Part shown: in pieces, positions 51,519 through 59,990 of the stretch | Layout of the letters: each line of letters starts with the position of its first letter | Numbering within the stretch: the stretch's first letter is position 1 | Assembly: GCA_963720765.1 (NCBI GenBank) | Contig: CAVRGS010000003.1 | Location: 372,001 to 436,000, forward strand | DNA: 64,000 nucleotides | Source of the DNA: DASUAS01 sp963720765 | GTDB lineage: Bacteria; Actinomycetota; Acidimicrobiia; IMCC26256; DASPTH01 | Direction: 5' to 3' | Program-made: the position numbers and the translations under genes | Notes under the pieces: generated by a model | The model's input: only the letters and a program-made list of their open reading frames with translations | Told to the model about the DNA's origin: nothing | Database searches by the model: none

Positions 51519-52339
51519 CCAACGCTGCCAACACCGAACTCGTCGACATGCTCGAGCAGGTCTGGGGCTCGATGGCCGCGCTCGGGGCGTCGCTCGAAGA
51601 ACCCGAGTGGAAGGCGCCTTCCGAGTGCCCGGGCTGGACGGTGCAGGACAACCTCGTGCACATCACCGCGCTCGAGCGGTTCATCCTCGGTGATCCGTTG
51701 CCCTCGGAGGACGTGCCCGACGAGCTGCCACACGTGAAGAACGACATCGGTCGGGCCAACGAGCGTTGGATCGAGTCGCGGCGCGCCTGGAGCGGTGCCG
51801 ACGCCCTCGCCGAGTTCGTCGCCACCACCGGCGCCCGCGTGGCGCAGCTGCGCGAGCTCGACGACGACGGCTTCGCCGCCGATTCGTGGACGCCCATGGG
51901 CCCGGGCACCGTCGCCGGGCTCCTCGGTTTCCGCATCTTCGACTCGTGGGTGCACGAACAGGACATGCGGGGTGGGTTGCGCCGTCCCGGCGACCTCGAT
52001 TCCGACGCCGCCCGCTTCAGCATCCAGATGATGCTCGACGTGCTGCCGTACGTGGTCGGGAAGAAGGTGGGGGCTCCCGACGGTTCCACCGTCGTGCTCA
52101 CGCTCTCCGGCCCGATCGCCACCACCACCGCGGTGCAGGTGGACGACGGCCGGGCCCGACCGGTCGAACCGGTTCCCGACATCCCGACGGTCACCCTCTC
52201 GCTGACCTCCGACACCTACGGCCGTCTCGCCTGCGGACGCCTCGACCCCGACGAGGCCGTGGTGACCGGTGTCGTCGCCATCGAGGGCGATGTCGACCTG
52301 GGTGGGGCGATCGTGCACCAGCTCAACTACATGTTCTGA
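51515..52339 (+). CDS. Maleylpyruvate isomerase family mycothiol-dependent enzyme (MDMPI N domain)
   Basis: This 274-residue protein has the DinB-like MDMPI fold: ECPGWTVQDNLVHITALERF in parts (metal His), LLGFRIFDSWVHEQDMR with the second His, and a C-terminal SCP2-like beta region. Family members use mycothiol, which supports an actinobacterial origin. Its substrate is unknown. ATG 51515 overlaps coaA (ATGA). Confidence 0.88.
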   Translation: MTNAANTELVDMLEQVWGSMAALGASLEEPEWKAPSECPGWTVQDNLVHITALERFILGDPLPSEDVPDELPHVKNDIGRANERWIESRRAWSGADALAEFVATTGARVAQLRELDDDGFAADSWTPMGPGTVAGLLGFRIFDSWVHEQDMRGGLRRPGDLDSDAARFSIQMMLDVLPYVVGKKVGAPDGSTVVLTLSGPIATTTAVQVDDGRARPVEPVPDIPTVTLSLTSDTYGRLACGRLDPDEAVVTGVVAIEGDVDLGGAIVHQLNYMF

Positions 52340-52368
52340 ACCTCGAGACCGAAGAAGGGCGAGCCCTG

Positions 52369-53367
52369 ATGGACCTGGTCACCAACGTCGTCACCGGGAG
52401 CAATGCCGACCGCCTCCTGTTGCTGCTGCACGGGTACGGCGCCGACGAGCGCGATCTCGGCGGCCTGCTCGGCTACCTCGACCCGAACGGCACGTTCGCG
52501 GCGGTGCTGCCCCGCGGCCCCGTCGCCGCGCCACCCGGGTTCTCGTGGTTCGACCTCGCCTCGGAGGATCCCGACCAGATCGCCGAGGGCTTCGCAGCGG
52601 CACTCGCCGCGGTCGACGACCTCCTCGACGCCGCGTGCGCGGAGCACGGCTTCGAGCGCGCGCAGGCCGTCGTCGGCGGGTTCTCGCAGGGCGGCGGGCT
52701 GGCGCTGGCACTCGGGCTCGGACCCTCCGAGCGTCCCCGCCCTGCCGGCGTGCTGGCCATGAGCCCGTTCGTCCCGCCGGGCCTGCTCGGCATCGACCTC
52801 GAGTCGGCGCGCGACGTGCCGGTCCTGCTCCAGCACGGCACCAACGACCCCATGATCCCGTCCGCGAGCACGCGGGGGTTGGCCGAGGCGCTCATCGAAG
52901 CGGGCCTCGCCGTGGTCTTCGGCGAGTACCCCATGGGCCACGAGGTGTCGCTCGAGAGCGTGCAGCAGGCGCAGCAGTGGCTGGCCCGGGTGCACGAGGG
53001 CGAGACGCCCCGCGAGGCGCTCCCCGAGCCCGAGCCCGAGGGCCTGGTGAAGGCGGTCACCACCGCGTCGTTCCCCACCGAGGTGCTCGGGGCCGACGTG
53101 CCGGTGATCGTCGACTTCTGGGCCCCGTGGTGCGGACCGTGCCGTCAGGTCGGCCCGGTCGTCGAGCAGATCGCGGCGATGCGCCAGGGGTCCTACAAGG
53201 TCGTGAAGGTCAACATCGACGAGGAGCCTGCGCTCGCTCAGGAGTACGACGTCCAGAGCATCCCGCTCATCGGCCTGTTCCGCAACGGGCGGCTCGAGCG
53301 GGCCGCGCTGGGTGCCAAGCCCCGCCCCCAGCTCGAAGCCGAACTGGGCATGCTCGTCATCCCCTGA
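52369..53367 (+). CDS. Fusion of a carboxylesterase/phospholipase-type hydrolase and thioredoxin
   Basis: This 332-residue protein fuses two enzymes. Residues 1-208 form an alpha/beta hydrolase of the carboxylesterase/acyl-protein-thioesterase group: LLLLHGYGADERDL, nucleophile Ser106 in GGFSQGG, Asp160 (HGTNDPMIP) and His191 (PMGHEV). A Pro/Glu linker (about 209-226) leads to a thioredoxin domain with WCGPC (Cys255/Cys258) and the cis-Pro SIPLIG. One reading frame, no internal start with a clear ribosome site. It may reduce disulfides or release thioesters. It follows the MDMPI gene by 29 bases. Confidence 0.9.
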   Translation: MDLVTNVVTGSNADRLLLLLHGYGADERDLGGLLGYLDPNGTFAAVLPRGPVAAPPGFSWFDLASEDPDQIAEGFAAALAAVDDLLDAACAEHGFERAQAVVGGFSQGGGLALALGLGPSERPRPAGVLAMSPFVPPGLLGIDLESARDVPVLLQHGTNDPMIPSASTRGLAEALIEAGLAVVFGEYPMGHEVSLESVQQAQQWLARVHEGETPREALPEPEPEGLVKAVTTASFPTEVLGADVPVIVDFWAPWCGPCRQVGPVVEQIAAMRQGSYKVVKVNIDEEPALAQEYDVQSIPLIGLFRNGRLERAALGAKPRPQLEAELGMLVIP

Positions 53368-53437
53368 ACCCGCCCGGGCCGTGGCACCCCTCCAGTGTCA
53401 CCACGACGCGGTGAGCGGGCCGAGACGGGGGACGTGA

Positions 53438-54553
53438 TCAGCCTGGTCGAGCGGCGCCGATGACGCCGTCCCAGATCGGGGTGATCTGCACGACGGTCCC
53501 GGTGTGCGGTGCATGGAGCACGCTGCCGTTGCCGACGTAGATGCCGACGTGCCCGGGCCAGAACACGAGGTCGCCGGGCTGGAGCTGGTCCATCGAGACC
53601 GCGGGGAACGAGGCCTGCTGGTCGTACGAGCCGTGCGACATGCTGACCCCGGCCTGCGCCCACGCCATCATCGTGAGGCCCGAGCAGTCGTAGCACTCCG
53701 GTCCGACGCCGGCGTAGCAGTAGGGCTTCCCGAGCTGGGCGTACGCGTAGGCAAGCACCGCGGACACGCCGCCGCTGGTGGGCGGGGGAGTGGTGCCGGC
53801 ACCGCCGTAGGTGAAGTCACCGCCGCCGCCGCCGCCACCACCGCCGGTGTCGGCAGCCGGCTGGTTCTGTGCGGCCTGCTGGAGCTGCGCCGCGTACTGC
53901 GCCTCGGCGGCGGCCTTCTCGCGCGCCATGCGCGCCTGCTCCGCCTGTTGCACGAGCACCGCGAGCTCGCCGGTCACCTTCGAGTTCAGGGTCTCGAGCT
54001 GGGCCTGGCCGGCCTGGAGCTTGTCGTTCTGTGCCTGCAGCTCGTCCTGCTTCGCCTGCGCGGTCTTGCGCGCGTCCTCGGCGTCGGCCTTGCGCAGGGT
54101 GACCTGCTCCTTCGCCTTGGCGAGGGCGGTCACGATCTCGTTGTCGCGCTGGGCGGCGAGCGAGCTGTACTTCTGCTTGGAGGAGAGGTCCTGGGCGTTC
54201 TGCGCGTCGAGCTCCTCGACGCCGCTGTTGGAACCGCTCTGCGTGTAGACGGCGGCGGCCCGACGGGCGACCTCGTCGCGCAGCTCCTTGGTCTTCGACT
54301 TGGCTGCCGCGACGAGCGCATCGGCGGCGGCGATGTCGGCGTTCGCCTTGTCGACCTCGTTCTGCGTCGAGTTCATCTGCTCGTTGAGCGCGGCGAGCTT
54401 CTCGGCGTTGCTGTTGATCTGCGCTTCGAGTTGCTGCGCTTCCGCCTGCTTGTCGCTGATGGGGTCGGCGATGGAGACCCCGGGTGCTGCGATCACCCCC
54501 ACGAGGGCGACGAACACGGCGACGATCACGAGCTTGAGAGCTCGACGGTTCAT
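53438..54553 (-). CDS. NlpC/P60 family peptidoglycan endopeptidase with coiled-coil N-terminus
   Basis: This 371-residue secreted hydrolase has a signal peptide (VIVAVFVALVGVIAAPGVS), a long coiled coil (about 33-225), a Gly-rich hinge and an NlpC/P60 domain (about 258-371) with catalytic Cys in YDCSGLT and His in PGHVGIYVG and HAPHTG. It cuts the D-Glu/DAP bond of peptide stems, as RipA does during division. The coiled coil probably keeps it inactive until partners bind. Its 5' leader is about 120 bases with strong hairpins. GGAGGAG precedes ATG 54553. Confidence 0.93.
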   Translation of the reverse strand: MNRRALKLVIVAVFVALVGVIAAPGVSIADPISDKQAEAQQLEAQINSNAEKLAALNEQMNSTQNEVDKANADIAAADALVAAAKSKTKELRDEVARRAAAVYTQSGSNSGVEELDAQNAQDLSSKQKYSSLAAQRDNEIVTALAKAKEQVTLRKADAEDARKTAQAKQDELQAQNDKLQAGQAQLETLNSKVTGELAVLVQQAEQARMAREKAAAEAQYAAQLQQAAQNQPAADTGGGGGGGGGDFTYGGAGTTPPPTSGGVSAVLAYAYAQLGKPYCYAGVGPECYDCSGLTMMAWAQAGVSMSHGSYDQQASFPAVSMDQLQPGDLVFWPGHVGIYVGNGSVLHAPHTGTVVQITPIWDGVIGAARPG

Positions 54554-54600
54554 GTGGGGACTCCTCCGGCGTAGCCGTTTCGGTCCTTGCTGAACACGAC

Positions 54601-54612
54601 GTTGTGCACAAC
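54601..54612. promoter_or_regulatory. 12-base palindrome in the NlpC/P60 leader
   Basis: GTTGTGCACAAC is perfectly palindromic, in an AT-rich stretch 48 bases upstream of ATG 54553. It could be an operator or fold in the transcript. Confidence 0.4.
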
Positions 54613-54640
54613 AAACACACAGATATCCAACAACAACAGA

Positions 54641-54668
54641 TCCGTACAGGGGTGGACCCCGGTACGGA
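54641..54668 (-). promoter_or_regulatory. Structured leader hairpin of the NlpC/P60 gene
   Basis: TCCGTAC pairs with GTACGGA, then GGGGT pairs with ACCCC, with one mismatch and a 2-base turn. It begins 8 bases after the -10 box (54677-54682), so it is at the 5' end of the messenger. Cell-wall hydrolase genes in Actinobacteria are often controlled by a c-di-AMP riboswitch, but I do not see its conserved core here. Confidence 0.45.
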
Positions 54669-54676
54669 CTGAGGGC

Positions 54677-54682
54677 ACCCTA
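54677..54682 (-). promoter_or_regulatory. -10 box (TAGGGT) of the NlpC/P60 gene
   Basis: TAGGGT on the minus strand would start transcription near 54670 and give a 115-120 base leader, unlike the leaderless genes around it. Confidence 0.45.
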
Positions 54683-54765
54683 GCGAACCGGACCGCCCTG
54701 CGCCAGCATCCGGGCCGTTTCGGAGCCGGGTTGAACCTCTGTTGAAGTTCCGTTCGTCCCGTGGC

Positions 54766-55245
54766 TCAGACCGGCCAACCAGCGGTGGGAAGGGGATCGC
54801 CGGCCGCAGCCACGGTGGGCACGCTCCAGGCCATCGCCTTGCCGACCTCCTTGGCCACCGACTGCCAGGCGGCGGGGTCCCAGCCCTCGGCCGCGGCCAC
54901 CAACGAGGTGTCCTGGCGCAGGTGCACGAACGCCGGCAGGTGCGTGAGGCCGAGGCTCGACGCCAGCTCACCGTCGGTGTCGACGAACGAGAGGTACTCG
55001 TTCTCGGCCTCGCCGAGCACGCCCTTGGCGATGAACTCGTTGCCGACCACGCAGAACGCGGTGCGGCAGTCGGCGTCGCCGAACACCTTGAAGATGCGCT
55101 CCGCGATCGGGATGAACACCGCCGCCTCGGGCCGCGGCGGCAGCATCACCAGGCACAGGTGGAACATCGTCGACCAGTCGTCGAGTGTGCGTGTCACACC
55201 CTTGGTGCTGGCCAGCTTGAGGTTCGGATCGGGGTTCTTCGCCAC
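54766..55245 (-). CDS. Thioredoxin-like protein of unknown function
   Basis: This 159-residue protein looks like a thioredoxin fold without the active-site CxxC: FIPIAERIFKVFGDADCRTA in parts, YLSFVDTDGELASSLGLTHL in part, then the cis-Pro PAFVHLRQD. Two single cysteines (about 60 and 64; DCRTAFC) could form CxxxC, but are not in the usual site. GTG 55245 follows a TAATCT box by 6 bases. It is next to the NlpC gene, with which it may be co-expressed. Confidence 0.65.
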   Translation of the reverse strand: MAKNPDPNLKLASTKGVTRTLDDWSTMFHLCLVMLPPRPEAAVFIPIAERIFKVFGDADCRTAFCVVGNEFIAKGVLGEAENEYLSFVDTDGELASSLGLTHLPAFVHLRQDTSLVAAAEGWDPAAWQSVAKEVGKAMAWSVPTVAAAGDPLPTAGWPV

Positions 55246-55251
55246 GACGGG

Positions 55252-55257
55252 AGATTA
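55252..55257 (-). promoter_or_regulatory. -10 box (TAATCT) of the thioredoxin-like gene
   Basis: TAATCT on the minus strand ends 6 bases before GTG 55245, matching the leaderless pattern. Confidence 0.5.
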
Positions 55258-55283
55258 CGTCGTTGGCGAGGTGAACCCGGTGT

Positions 55284-56117
55284 TCAGTCCTGCCCGATGG
55301 CCTTGAGCATCGACGGCGGGAGCGCGTCGTCCCCCTGCGCGAGGAGCGCGGCGCGCTCCACGTTGATGGCGTCGCGGTCGCGGTCGATCCACGTGTCCCA
55401 CGGGCCGGCCGCGATCGCACCGACATCGCCGTTCGCCGCGACGCACGCGCGCAGGTAGCCCTGCAGGTCGCGCACCTCGGCTTCGCCCCCGACCGGACCG
55501 TGGCCGGGCACGATCACGTCGGCGAGCTCGACCACGACGTCGAGCATGTCGGCCCACACCGCGGGATCGCCCTGGAAGGCGAGCGGTGTCACCCCGAAGA
55601 AGCAGAGGTCACCGGCGAAGCAGACGTCGCAGTCGGCGACGAGCACGAGCAGGTCGCCCGCGGTGTGGCCCGACGCGGGGAGCAGCTCGAGGCGCGGAGT
55701 GAGCTGGGCGGCACCGTCGACGAGATGCGTCACCGGGCGGGTGCCGACCTCGGCGAGGTCGTCGAACTCCGCGTCGAACGCGGGCATGAACTGCTTGTAG
55801 CCGTCGAGCGGCATGGGTTGGTCGAGCGCGTCGCTCGTGACCGTCGTGCCGTAGATCGCCGAGGCGGGGAACGCCTTGGTGCCGCCGACGTGGTCGATGT
55901 GCGCATGGGTGAGGATCGTGCGGCGCACGGGCAGCTCGAGGGCGTTGACCGCCGCCGCGAACGGCTCCCACTGCGAACGCACCATGAGGGTGTCGATCAC
56001 GGTGATGCCGTCGTCGTCGACGACCACGCCGGCATTGGCGACGCCGGTCTCACCCCCGGGGAGCAACCACGCGTACACGCCATCGGCGAGCTCGGTGAGC
56101 CTCAGTTCGTCGGTCAT
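55284..56117 (-). CDS. MBL-fold metallo-hydrolase
   Basis: This 277-residue zinc hydrolase has the signature THAHIDHVGG, further metal ligands in ASGHTAGD, FAGDLCFFG and PGHGPVGG. It is of the glyoxalase II-like group; the substrate might be a thioester or lactone. ATG 56117 follows a TAGCCT box by 7 bases. It is divergent from the malyl-CoA lyase gene. Confidence 0.92.
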   Translation of the reverse strand: MTDELRLTELADGVYAWLLPGGETGVANAGVVVDDDGITVIDTLMVRSQWEPFAAAVNALELPVRRTILTHAHIDHVGGTKAFPASAIYGTTVTSDALDQPMPLDGYKQFMPAFDAEFDDLAEVGTRPVTHLVDGAAQLTPRLELLPASGHTAGDLLVLVADCDVCFAGDLCFFGVTPLAFQGDPAVWADMLDVVVELADVIVPGHGPVGGEAEVRDLQGYLRACVAANGDVGAIAAGPWDTWIDRDRDAINVERAALLAQGDDALPPSMLKAIGQD

Positions 56118-56124
56118 GCCGACG

Positions 56125-56130
56125 AGGCTA
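56125..56130 (-). promoter_or_regulatory. -10 box (TAGCCT) of the MBL hydrolase gene
   Basis: TAGCCT on the minus strand ends 7 bases before ATG 56117. Confidence 0.5.
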
Positions 56131-56165
56131 CGCCCGTCCGTTGAGCAAGCACGGGGGTGCCCGTC

Positions 56166-56171
56166 TACCCT
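56166..56171 (+). promoter_or_regulatory. -10 box (TACCCT) of the CoA ester lyase gene
   Basis: TACCCT ends 7 bases before ATG 56179, again the leaderless spacing. It is 36 bases from the divergent box. Confidence 0.5.
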
Positions 56172-56178
56172 CGCCCGC

Positions 56179-57114
56179 ATGTCGGAACGATCCCGGAACC
56201 TGCCCCGCCGCACCTGTCTGGCCGTGCCCGGCTCGAGCGAGAAGATGCTCGGGAAGGCACCCGGTCTCGGCGCCGACATGGTGTTCCTCGACCTCGAGGA
56301 CTCCGTCGCGCCGCTGGAGAAGGAGGCGGCGCGCGGCAACGTGGTGCGCGCGATCCGGGAGCTCGACTGGGGCGACACGGTGGTGTGCGTGCGGGTGAAC
56401 GCGTGGGACACGAAGTGGACCTACCGCGACGTGATCGACGTCGTCGAGAACGCGGGGGAACGCCTCGACGAGCTCATGTTGCCGAAGGTGCAGCACGCGA
56501 GCGACGTCGTCGCGCTCGACCTGCTGCTGACGCAGATCGAGGAGACGATCGGCCGCGAGTCGCACGTCGGCATCGAGGCGCAGATCGAGACCGCACGCGG
56601 GCTGATCAACGTGGAGGAGATCTGCGCGGCGTCGCCGCGCATGGAGACCATCGTGTTCGGTCCCGCCGACTTCGCCGCGTCCACCGAGATGCCGGTGCTC
56701 ACCGGCGGGGTGCAGATCCCCGAGTACCCGGGGGACCACTTCCACTACACGTTCTCGAAGATCCTGATGGCGGGACGCGCCAACGGCCTGCAGGTGATCG
56801 ACGGGCCGTTCCTCAAGATCAAGGACGTCGACGCGCTGCGCGACTACGCGATGCGCACCCGCATCCTCGGCTACGACGGCAAGTGGGCGTTGCACCCCGA
56901 CCAGGTCGCGGTGATCAACGAGGTGTTCACCCCCACCCAGGAGCAGTACGACCACGCGTTCGACATCCTCGACGCCTACGAGAAGGCCACCACCGAGGGC
57001 GACCGTCGCGGCGCGGTCATGTTCGGCGACGAGATGATCGACGAAGCCAGCCGCAAGATGGCACTGAAGTTCGTCACCCGGGGCGAGCGCGCCGGCATGA
57101 CTCGCAGCGCCTGA
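56179..57114 (+). CDS. HpcH/HpaI CoA ester lyase, probable malyl-CoA/beta-methylmalyl-CoA lyase
   Basis: This 311-residue TIM-barrel lyase has RRTCLAVPGSSEKML, DMVFLDLEDSVAP with metal ligand and catalytic residues, VVCVRVNAWDT, IEAQIETARGLINVEEI in part, and VFGPADFAAS. Sequence and length fit the Mcl subgroup that splits malyl-CoA or beta-methylmalyl-CoA to glyoxylate plus acetyl- or propionyl-CoA. A methylsuccinyl-CoA dehydrogenase-like gene faces it, so the ethylmalonyl-CoA pathway is likely. CitE is an alternative. Confidence 0.85.
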   Translation: MSERSRNLPRRTCLAVPGSSEKMLGKAPGLGADMVFLDLEDSVAPLEKEAARGNVVRAIRELDWGDTVVCVRVNAWDTKWTYRDVIDVVENAGERLDELMLPKVQHASDVVALDLLLTQIEETIGRESHVGIEAQIETARGLINVEEICAASPRMETIVFGPADFAASTEMPVLTGGVQIPEYPGDHFHYTFSKILMAGRANGLQVIDGPFLKIKDVDALRDYAMRTRILGYDGKWALHPDQVAVINEVFTPTQEQYDHAFDILDAYEKATTEGDRRGAVMFGDEMIDEASRKMALKFVTRGERAGMTRSA

Positions 57115-57130
57115 CCGTCCCCCCAGCCAT

Positions 57131-57173
57131 TTGGCGTGGTTCGTGTGCCGCTACGGCACACCAACCACGCCAA
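57131..57173. repeat. Second copy of the TTGGCGTGG palindrome
   Basis: TTGGCGTGGTT pairs with AACCACGCCAA, a C-C mismatch follows, then GTGTGCCG pairs with CGGCACAC around a 3-base loop. It keeps the sequence and layout of the palindrome at 20347 with compensating changes. It lies 16 bases past the lyase stop and 9 bases from the convergent dehydrogenase stop, so it probably terminates both. Confidence 0.75.
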
Positions 57174-57181
57174 AACAGGGT

Positions 57182-58825
57182 CTAGAGGGCTTCGAGAGCC
57201 TGTTCGGCGAGGCGGCGGGCGATGACGCGCAGGCAGAGGGTCTCGTCGGCGCCTTCGAAGATCGACAGCACGCGGGCGTCGACGAAGTAGCGCGACACCG
57301 GGAACTCCTCGGCGTAGCCCATGCCGCCGTGGAGTTGCATCGCTTCGCGCGTGACCCATTCGGCCGAGCGGCACACGTAGGCCTTCACCATCGACGCCGA
57401 CAGCGTGCCTTCGCCCCGGCCCATGCGCCGCGCGACGTCGTAGGAGAACTGCCGGCCGGCGGCGATGAGTGCGGCCATGCGGGCCAGCTTCACACGCGAG
57501 AGCTGGTAGTCGAACACCGGCTTGCCGAACACCTGGCGTTGCTGCGCGTACTCCAGGCCGGCCTCGAACGCCGCCTGCATGAGCCCGACGGCGCGCGCCG
57601 CGGTCTGCAGCCGTCCGTTCTCGAAGCCCTCCATCTGGAGGTAGAAGCCCTTGCCCAGACCACCGTCCTCACCCACCAGGTTCGCGGCGGGCACGAACCA
57701 GTCGGAGAACGACACCTCGTAGGAGTGCATGCCGCGATACCCGAGGGTGTCGATGGCGCGGCCCTCGACCTTTCCGCCGCCGGGCTGCTCGAGTGCGAAC
57801 GAGTGGCCGGGGACCGCGTCCTTCTCCACGACGAACAGCGACAGCCCGCGATGCGTCTTCGAGCGGTCGGGATCGGTGCGCGCCAGCAGCATCAACACGT
57901 CGGCCCGGCCCGCGAACGTGGCCCACGTCTTCACGCCGTTGATCACGTACCCACTGTCGCCGTCGGAATTGGTGCCGGCGGTCGCGCTGGTGCCGACCCC
58001 GGCGACGTCGGAGCCGTAGTCGGGTTCGGTGACCATGACGCCGACCATGAGCTCACCGGCGGCGATGCGCGGCAACCACCGTTCCTTCTGCTCGTCGGTG
58101 CCGCCGGTGACGATGGCGCGGGTGAGGATCTCGGGCCGGGTGATGAGCGAGCCGCCCACCCCGAGCGACCCCCACGAGAGCTCCTCGGTGGCGACGACCA
58201 TGCCGAGGTAGTCGGCCTCGCCGCCCGCCGCGTACCCGCCGTACTCCTCGGGGACCGACAGGCCGAAGCCGCCGATCTCGGCGAGCCCGTCGATGACCTC
58301 GTCGGGGATGTCGGCGTTGGTGCGGTGCACGTGCTCGGCGACAGGCCGGATCTTGTCCTCGGCGAAGCGGTGGAACGTCTCCGCCGCGAGCTGGAAGTCG
58401 TCGGGGAGATGAGAAGGACCCGAACCGGTGCGTTCGAGCGTGGCCGCGACCTCCTCGAGGAACTCCGGCGTGCGGTGCGCCTCGACGAACGGGAGCGCGT
58501 CGGCGAGCAGTGACGCGTCGACGCCCCACACCGCTTCTCGGCCGAGGAGCTTCGCGCCGAGGTCGGCAACGGCGTCGGCGACGAACGCGCGCGCGAGCAA
58601 CGACTCGACCTCGCCGTGCTCGGCGTACTCCAGCATCACGCGCGCCGCTTCCACCGCACTCGCGGCGTGCGCGAGGTCGTACGCGAGCACCTGGTGCTCG
58701 TCGAGCTTCGCCACCGAGATGCGCCCGTCGACGGTCGCGGCGCGCGCCAGGTGCGAGGTGGCGGCGGCGACGACGTCGGCCGCGCAATCGACGGCGGCGG
58801 CCGCCGCCGGGAGTTGATCGGTCAT
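57182..58825 (-). CDS. mcd: Acyl-CoA dehydrogenase with long N-terminal extension, probable (2S)-methylsuccinyl-CoA dehydrogenase
   Basis: This 547-residue acyl-CoA dehydrogenase has a helical extension of about 155 residues before the standard fold. Such a length and extension are typical of methylsuccinyl-CoA dehydrogenase of the ethylmalonyl-CoA pathway. The FAD fold has EEYGGYAAGGEADYLGMVVA in parts, VTEPDYGSDVAG, GVKTWATFAG, QLHGGMGYAEEFPVSR in parts and the C-terminal IFEGADETLCLRVIARR. ATG 58825 follows TAGGCT by 7 bases. The nearby Mcl and MaoC genes support the call; the catalytic Glu is probably in the IFEGADE region. Confidence 0.82.
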   Translation of the reverse strand: MTDQLPAAAAAVDCAADVVAAATSHLARAATVDGRISVAKLDEHQVLAYDLAHAASAVEAARVMLEYAEHGEVESLLARAFVADAVADLGAKLLGREAVWGVDASLLADALPFVEAHRTPEFLEEVAATLERTGSGPSHLPDDFQLAAETFHRFAEDKIRPVAEHVHRTNADIPDEVIDGLAEIGGFGLSVPEEYGGYAAGGEADYLGMVVATEELSWGSLGVGGSLITRPEILTRAIVTGGTDEQKERWLPRIAAGELMVGVMVTEPDYGSDVAGVGTSATAGTNSDGDSGYVINGVKTWATFAGRADVLMLLARTDPDRSKTHRGLSLFVVEKDAVPGHSFALEQPGGGKVEGRAIDTLGYRGMHSYEVSFSDWFVPAANLVGEDGGLGKGFYLQMEGFENGRLQTAARAVGLMQAAFEAGLEYAQQRQVFGKPVFDYQLSRVKLARMAALIAAGRQFSYDVARRMGRGEGTLSASMVKAYVCRSAEWVTREAMQLHGGMGYAEEFPVSRYFVDARVLSIFEGADETLCLRVIARRLAEQALEAL

Positions 58826-58832
58826 GGCCCGG

Positions 58833-58838
58833 AGCCTA
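58833..58838 (-). promoter_or_regulatory. -10 box (TAGGCT) of the mcd gene
   Basis: TAGGCT on the minus strand ends 7 bases before ATG 58825. It is the usual leaderless arrangement of this window. Confidence 0.5.
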
Positions 58839-58856
58839 CCGACGACCCTTGCAAAT

Positions 58857-59990
58857 TCAGGGGGTCGCGGGACCGCCGGCCGTCGTCGGCGACGTGGTGG
58901 GCGCCGGCTCCGTGGTGGGCGCCGGGTCCGTCACCGGGGTCGTGTCCGGCGGCGACGTGTTCGGCGCCGCGGTCGCGGGCGGCGTGGTCTGGATGGTGCC
59001 GGAAGAGCCCGAGTTCGACGACCCGGAGTTCCCGGAGCCGGAGGTGGCGCCGGGGGCCACCTGCGTGCTGCCCTCGGTCTCGATCGCCTGCTTGGTGGCG
59101 CCGTCGACCTTCTGCTCGGTCACGCCGCACTGCGCGTCGACGAGCTTGTACACCTGCCGGGCGAGGTACTCGCCGCCGTCGGTGGTGAAGTGCACGCCGT
59201 CACCACCGCGCATGGTGAGCACGGTGCCGTGCTCGTCGGGCAGGTCGTAGGCGAACGTGCCGTCGGCATCGGAGAACAGCTTGTAGGTGTCGACGTAGTG
59301 CACCTTCGGGTGCCTCTTCGCCACGTCCTGGGCGACCGCGTTCACGTCGACGACCGCGGCGTCCATCTTCTCGTCGTTCAGTGTGGGCGCGCCCAGCCAG
59401 TACACGGTGCGGCCGGGACCCTCGAGCGTCTTCATCATCGAGTCGACCTTGGCGGCGTAGGCGTCCTTCCAGTCGCCCGACACCGCGGTCCAGTCGTTGG
59501 TGCCCATGATGAACACCACCACTTCGGGGTCGAGCCGGGCCATCTCGGTGGTCGCGTGGGCGGGCCAGTCGAAGAAGCCGGGATCGGCCAGGCCACTCGA
59601 CACGCGCGAGTCGAAGTAGGGCTGCACCACGCCGGTCGCGCCTGCGAGCGAACCCAACGCCGGACCGAGCGACCCGGCCAGGGAGTCGCCGCCCACCCAG
59701 AGCCGGAGCGGGTCGCTGGTCGACAACGGGCGGCAATCCCGGGCGCCGGTCGTGGCCGTGGCCCCGGGTGACCCGTCGTGCTCGCTCCCGGTCGCGTGGA
59801 TGGTTCCCGCCAGTGACGGCTTGTCCTCGCCGCTGAGACGCACCATGTCGGTCGCGACCAGCGCGACCGCGGCGATCACCAACACAGTGCCGACGATGCC
59901 GGCGATGCGACGACCGCGTCGGCGCATACGGGCGCGCCGCCGGTCACGACGATCGGGGGTGTCCCCCGGAGTGGGTGCGGTCTCGGCCAT
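58857..59990 (-). CDS. SGNH/GDSL hydrolase-family membrane-anchored protein (DUF459-like)
   Basis: This 377-residue protein has a basic cytoplasmic start, one membrane helix (IAGIVGTVLVIAAVALVATD, about 29-48), an SGNH domain (about 85-295) and a Thr/Pro/Gly/Ser-rich tail. Catalytic motifs: VGGDSLAGS (Ser), GTNDW (Asn) and GDGVHFT (Asp/His). SGNH domains deacetylate or acylate surface glycans or release lipids. The tail may anchor it in the cell wall. No start site is well supported other than ATG 59990. Confidence 0.88.
   Translation of the reverse strand: MAETAPTPGDTPDRRDRRRARMRRRGRRIAGIVGTVLVIAAVALVATDMVRLSGEDKPSLAGTIHATGSEHDGSPGATATTGARDCRPLSTSDPLRLWVGGDSLAGSLGPALGSLAGATGVVQPYFDSRVSSGLADPGFFDWPAHATTEMARLDPEVVVFIMGTNDWTAVSGDWKDAYAAKVDSMMKTLEGPGRTVYWLGAPTLNDEKMDAAVVDVNAVAQDVAKRHPKVHYVDTYKLFSDADGTFAYDLPDEHGTVLTMRGGDGVHFTTDGGEYLARQVYKLVDAQCGVTEQKVDGATKQAIETEGSTQVAPGATSGSGNSGSSNSGSSGTIQTTPPATAAPNTSPPDTTPVTDPAPTTEPAPTTSPTTAGGPATP

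Noticed and set aside
54554..54765. c-di-AMP (ydaO) riboswitch upstream of the NlpC/P60 gene
   Set aside because: The location fits, but the conserved core of that riboswitch is not recognisable; kept only as an unidentified structured leader.
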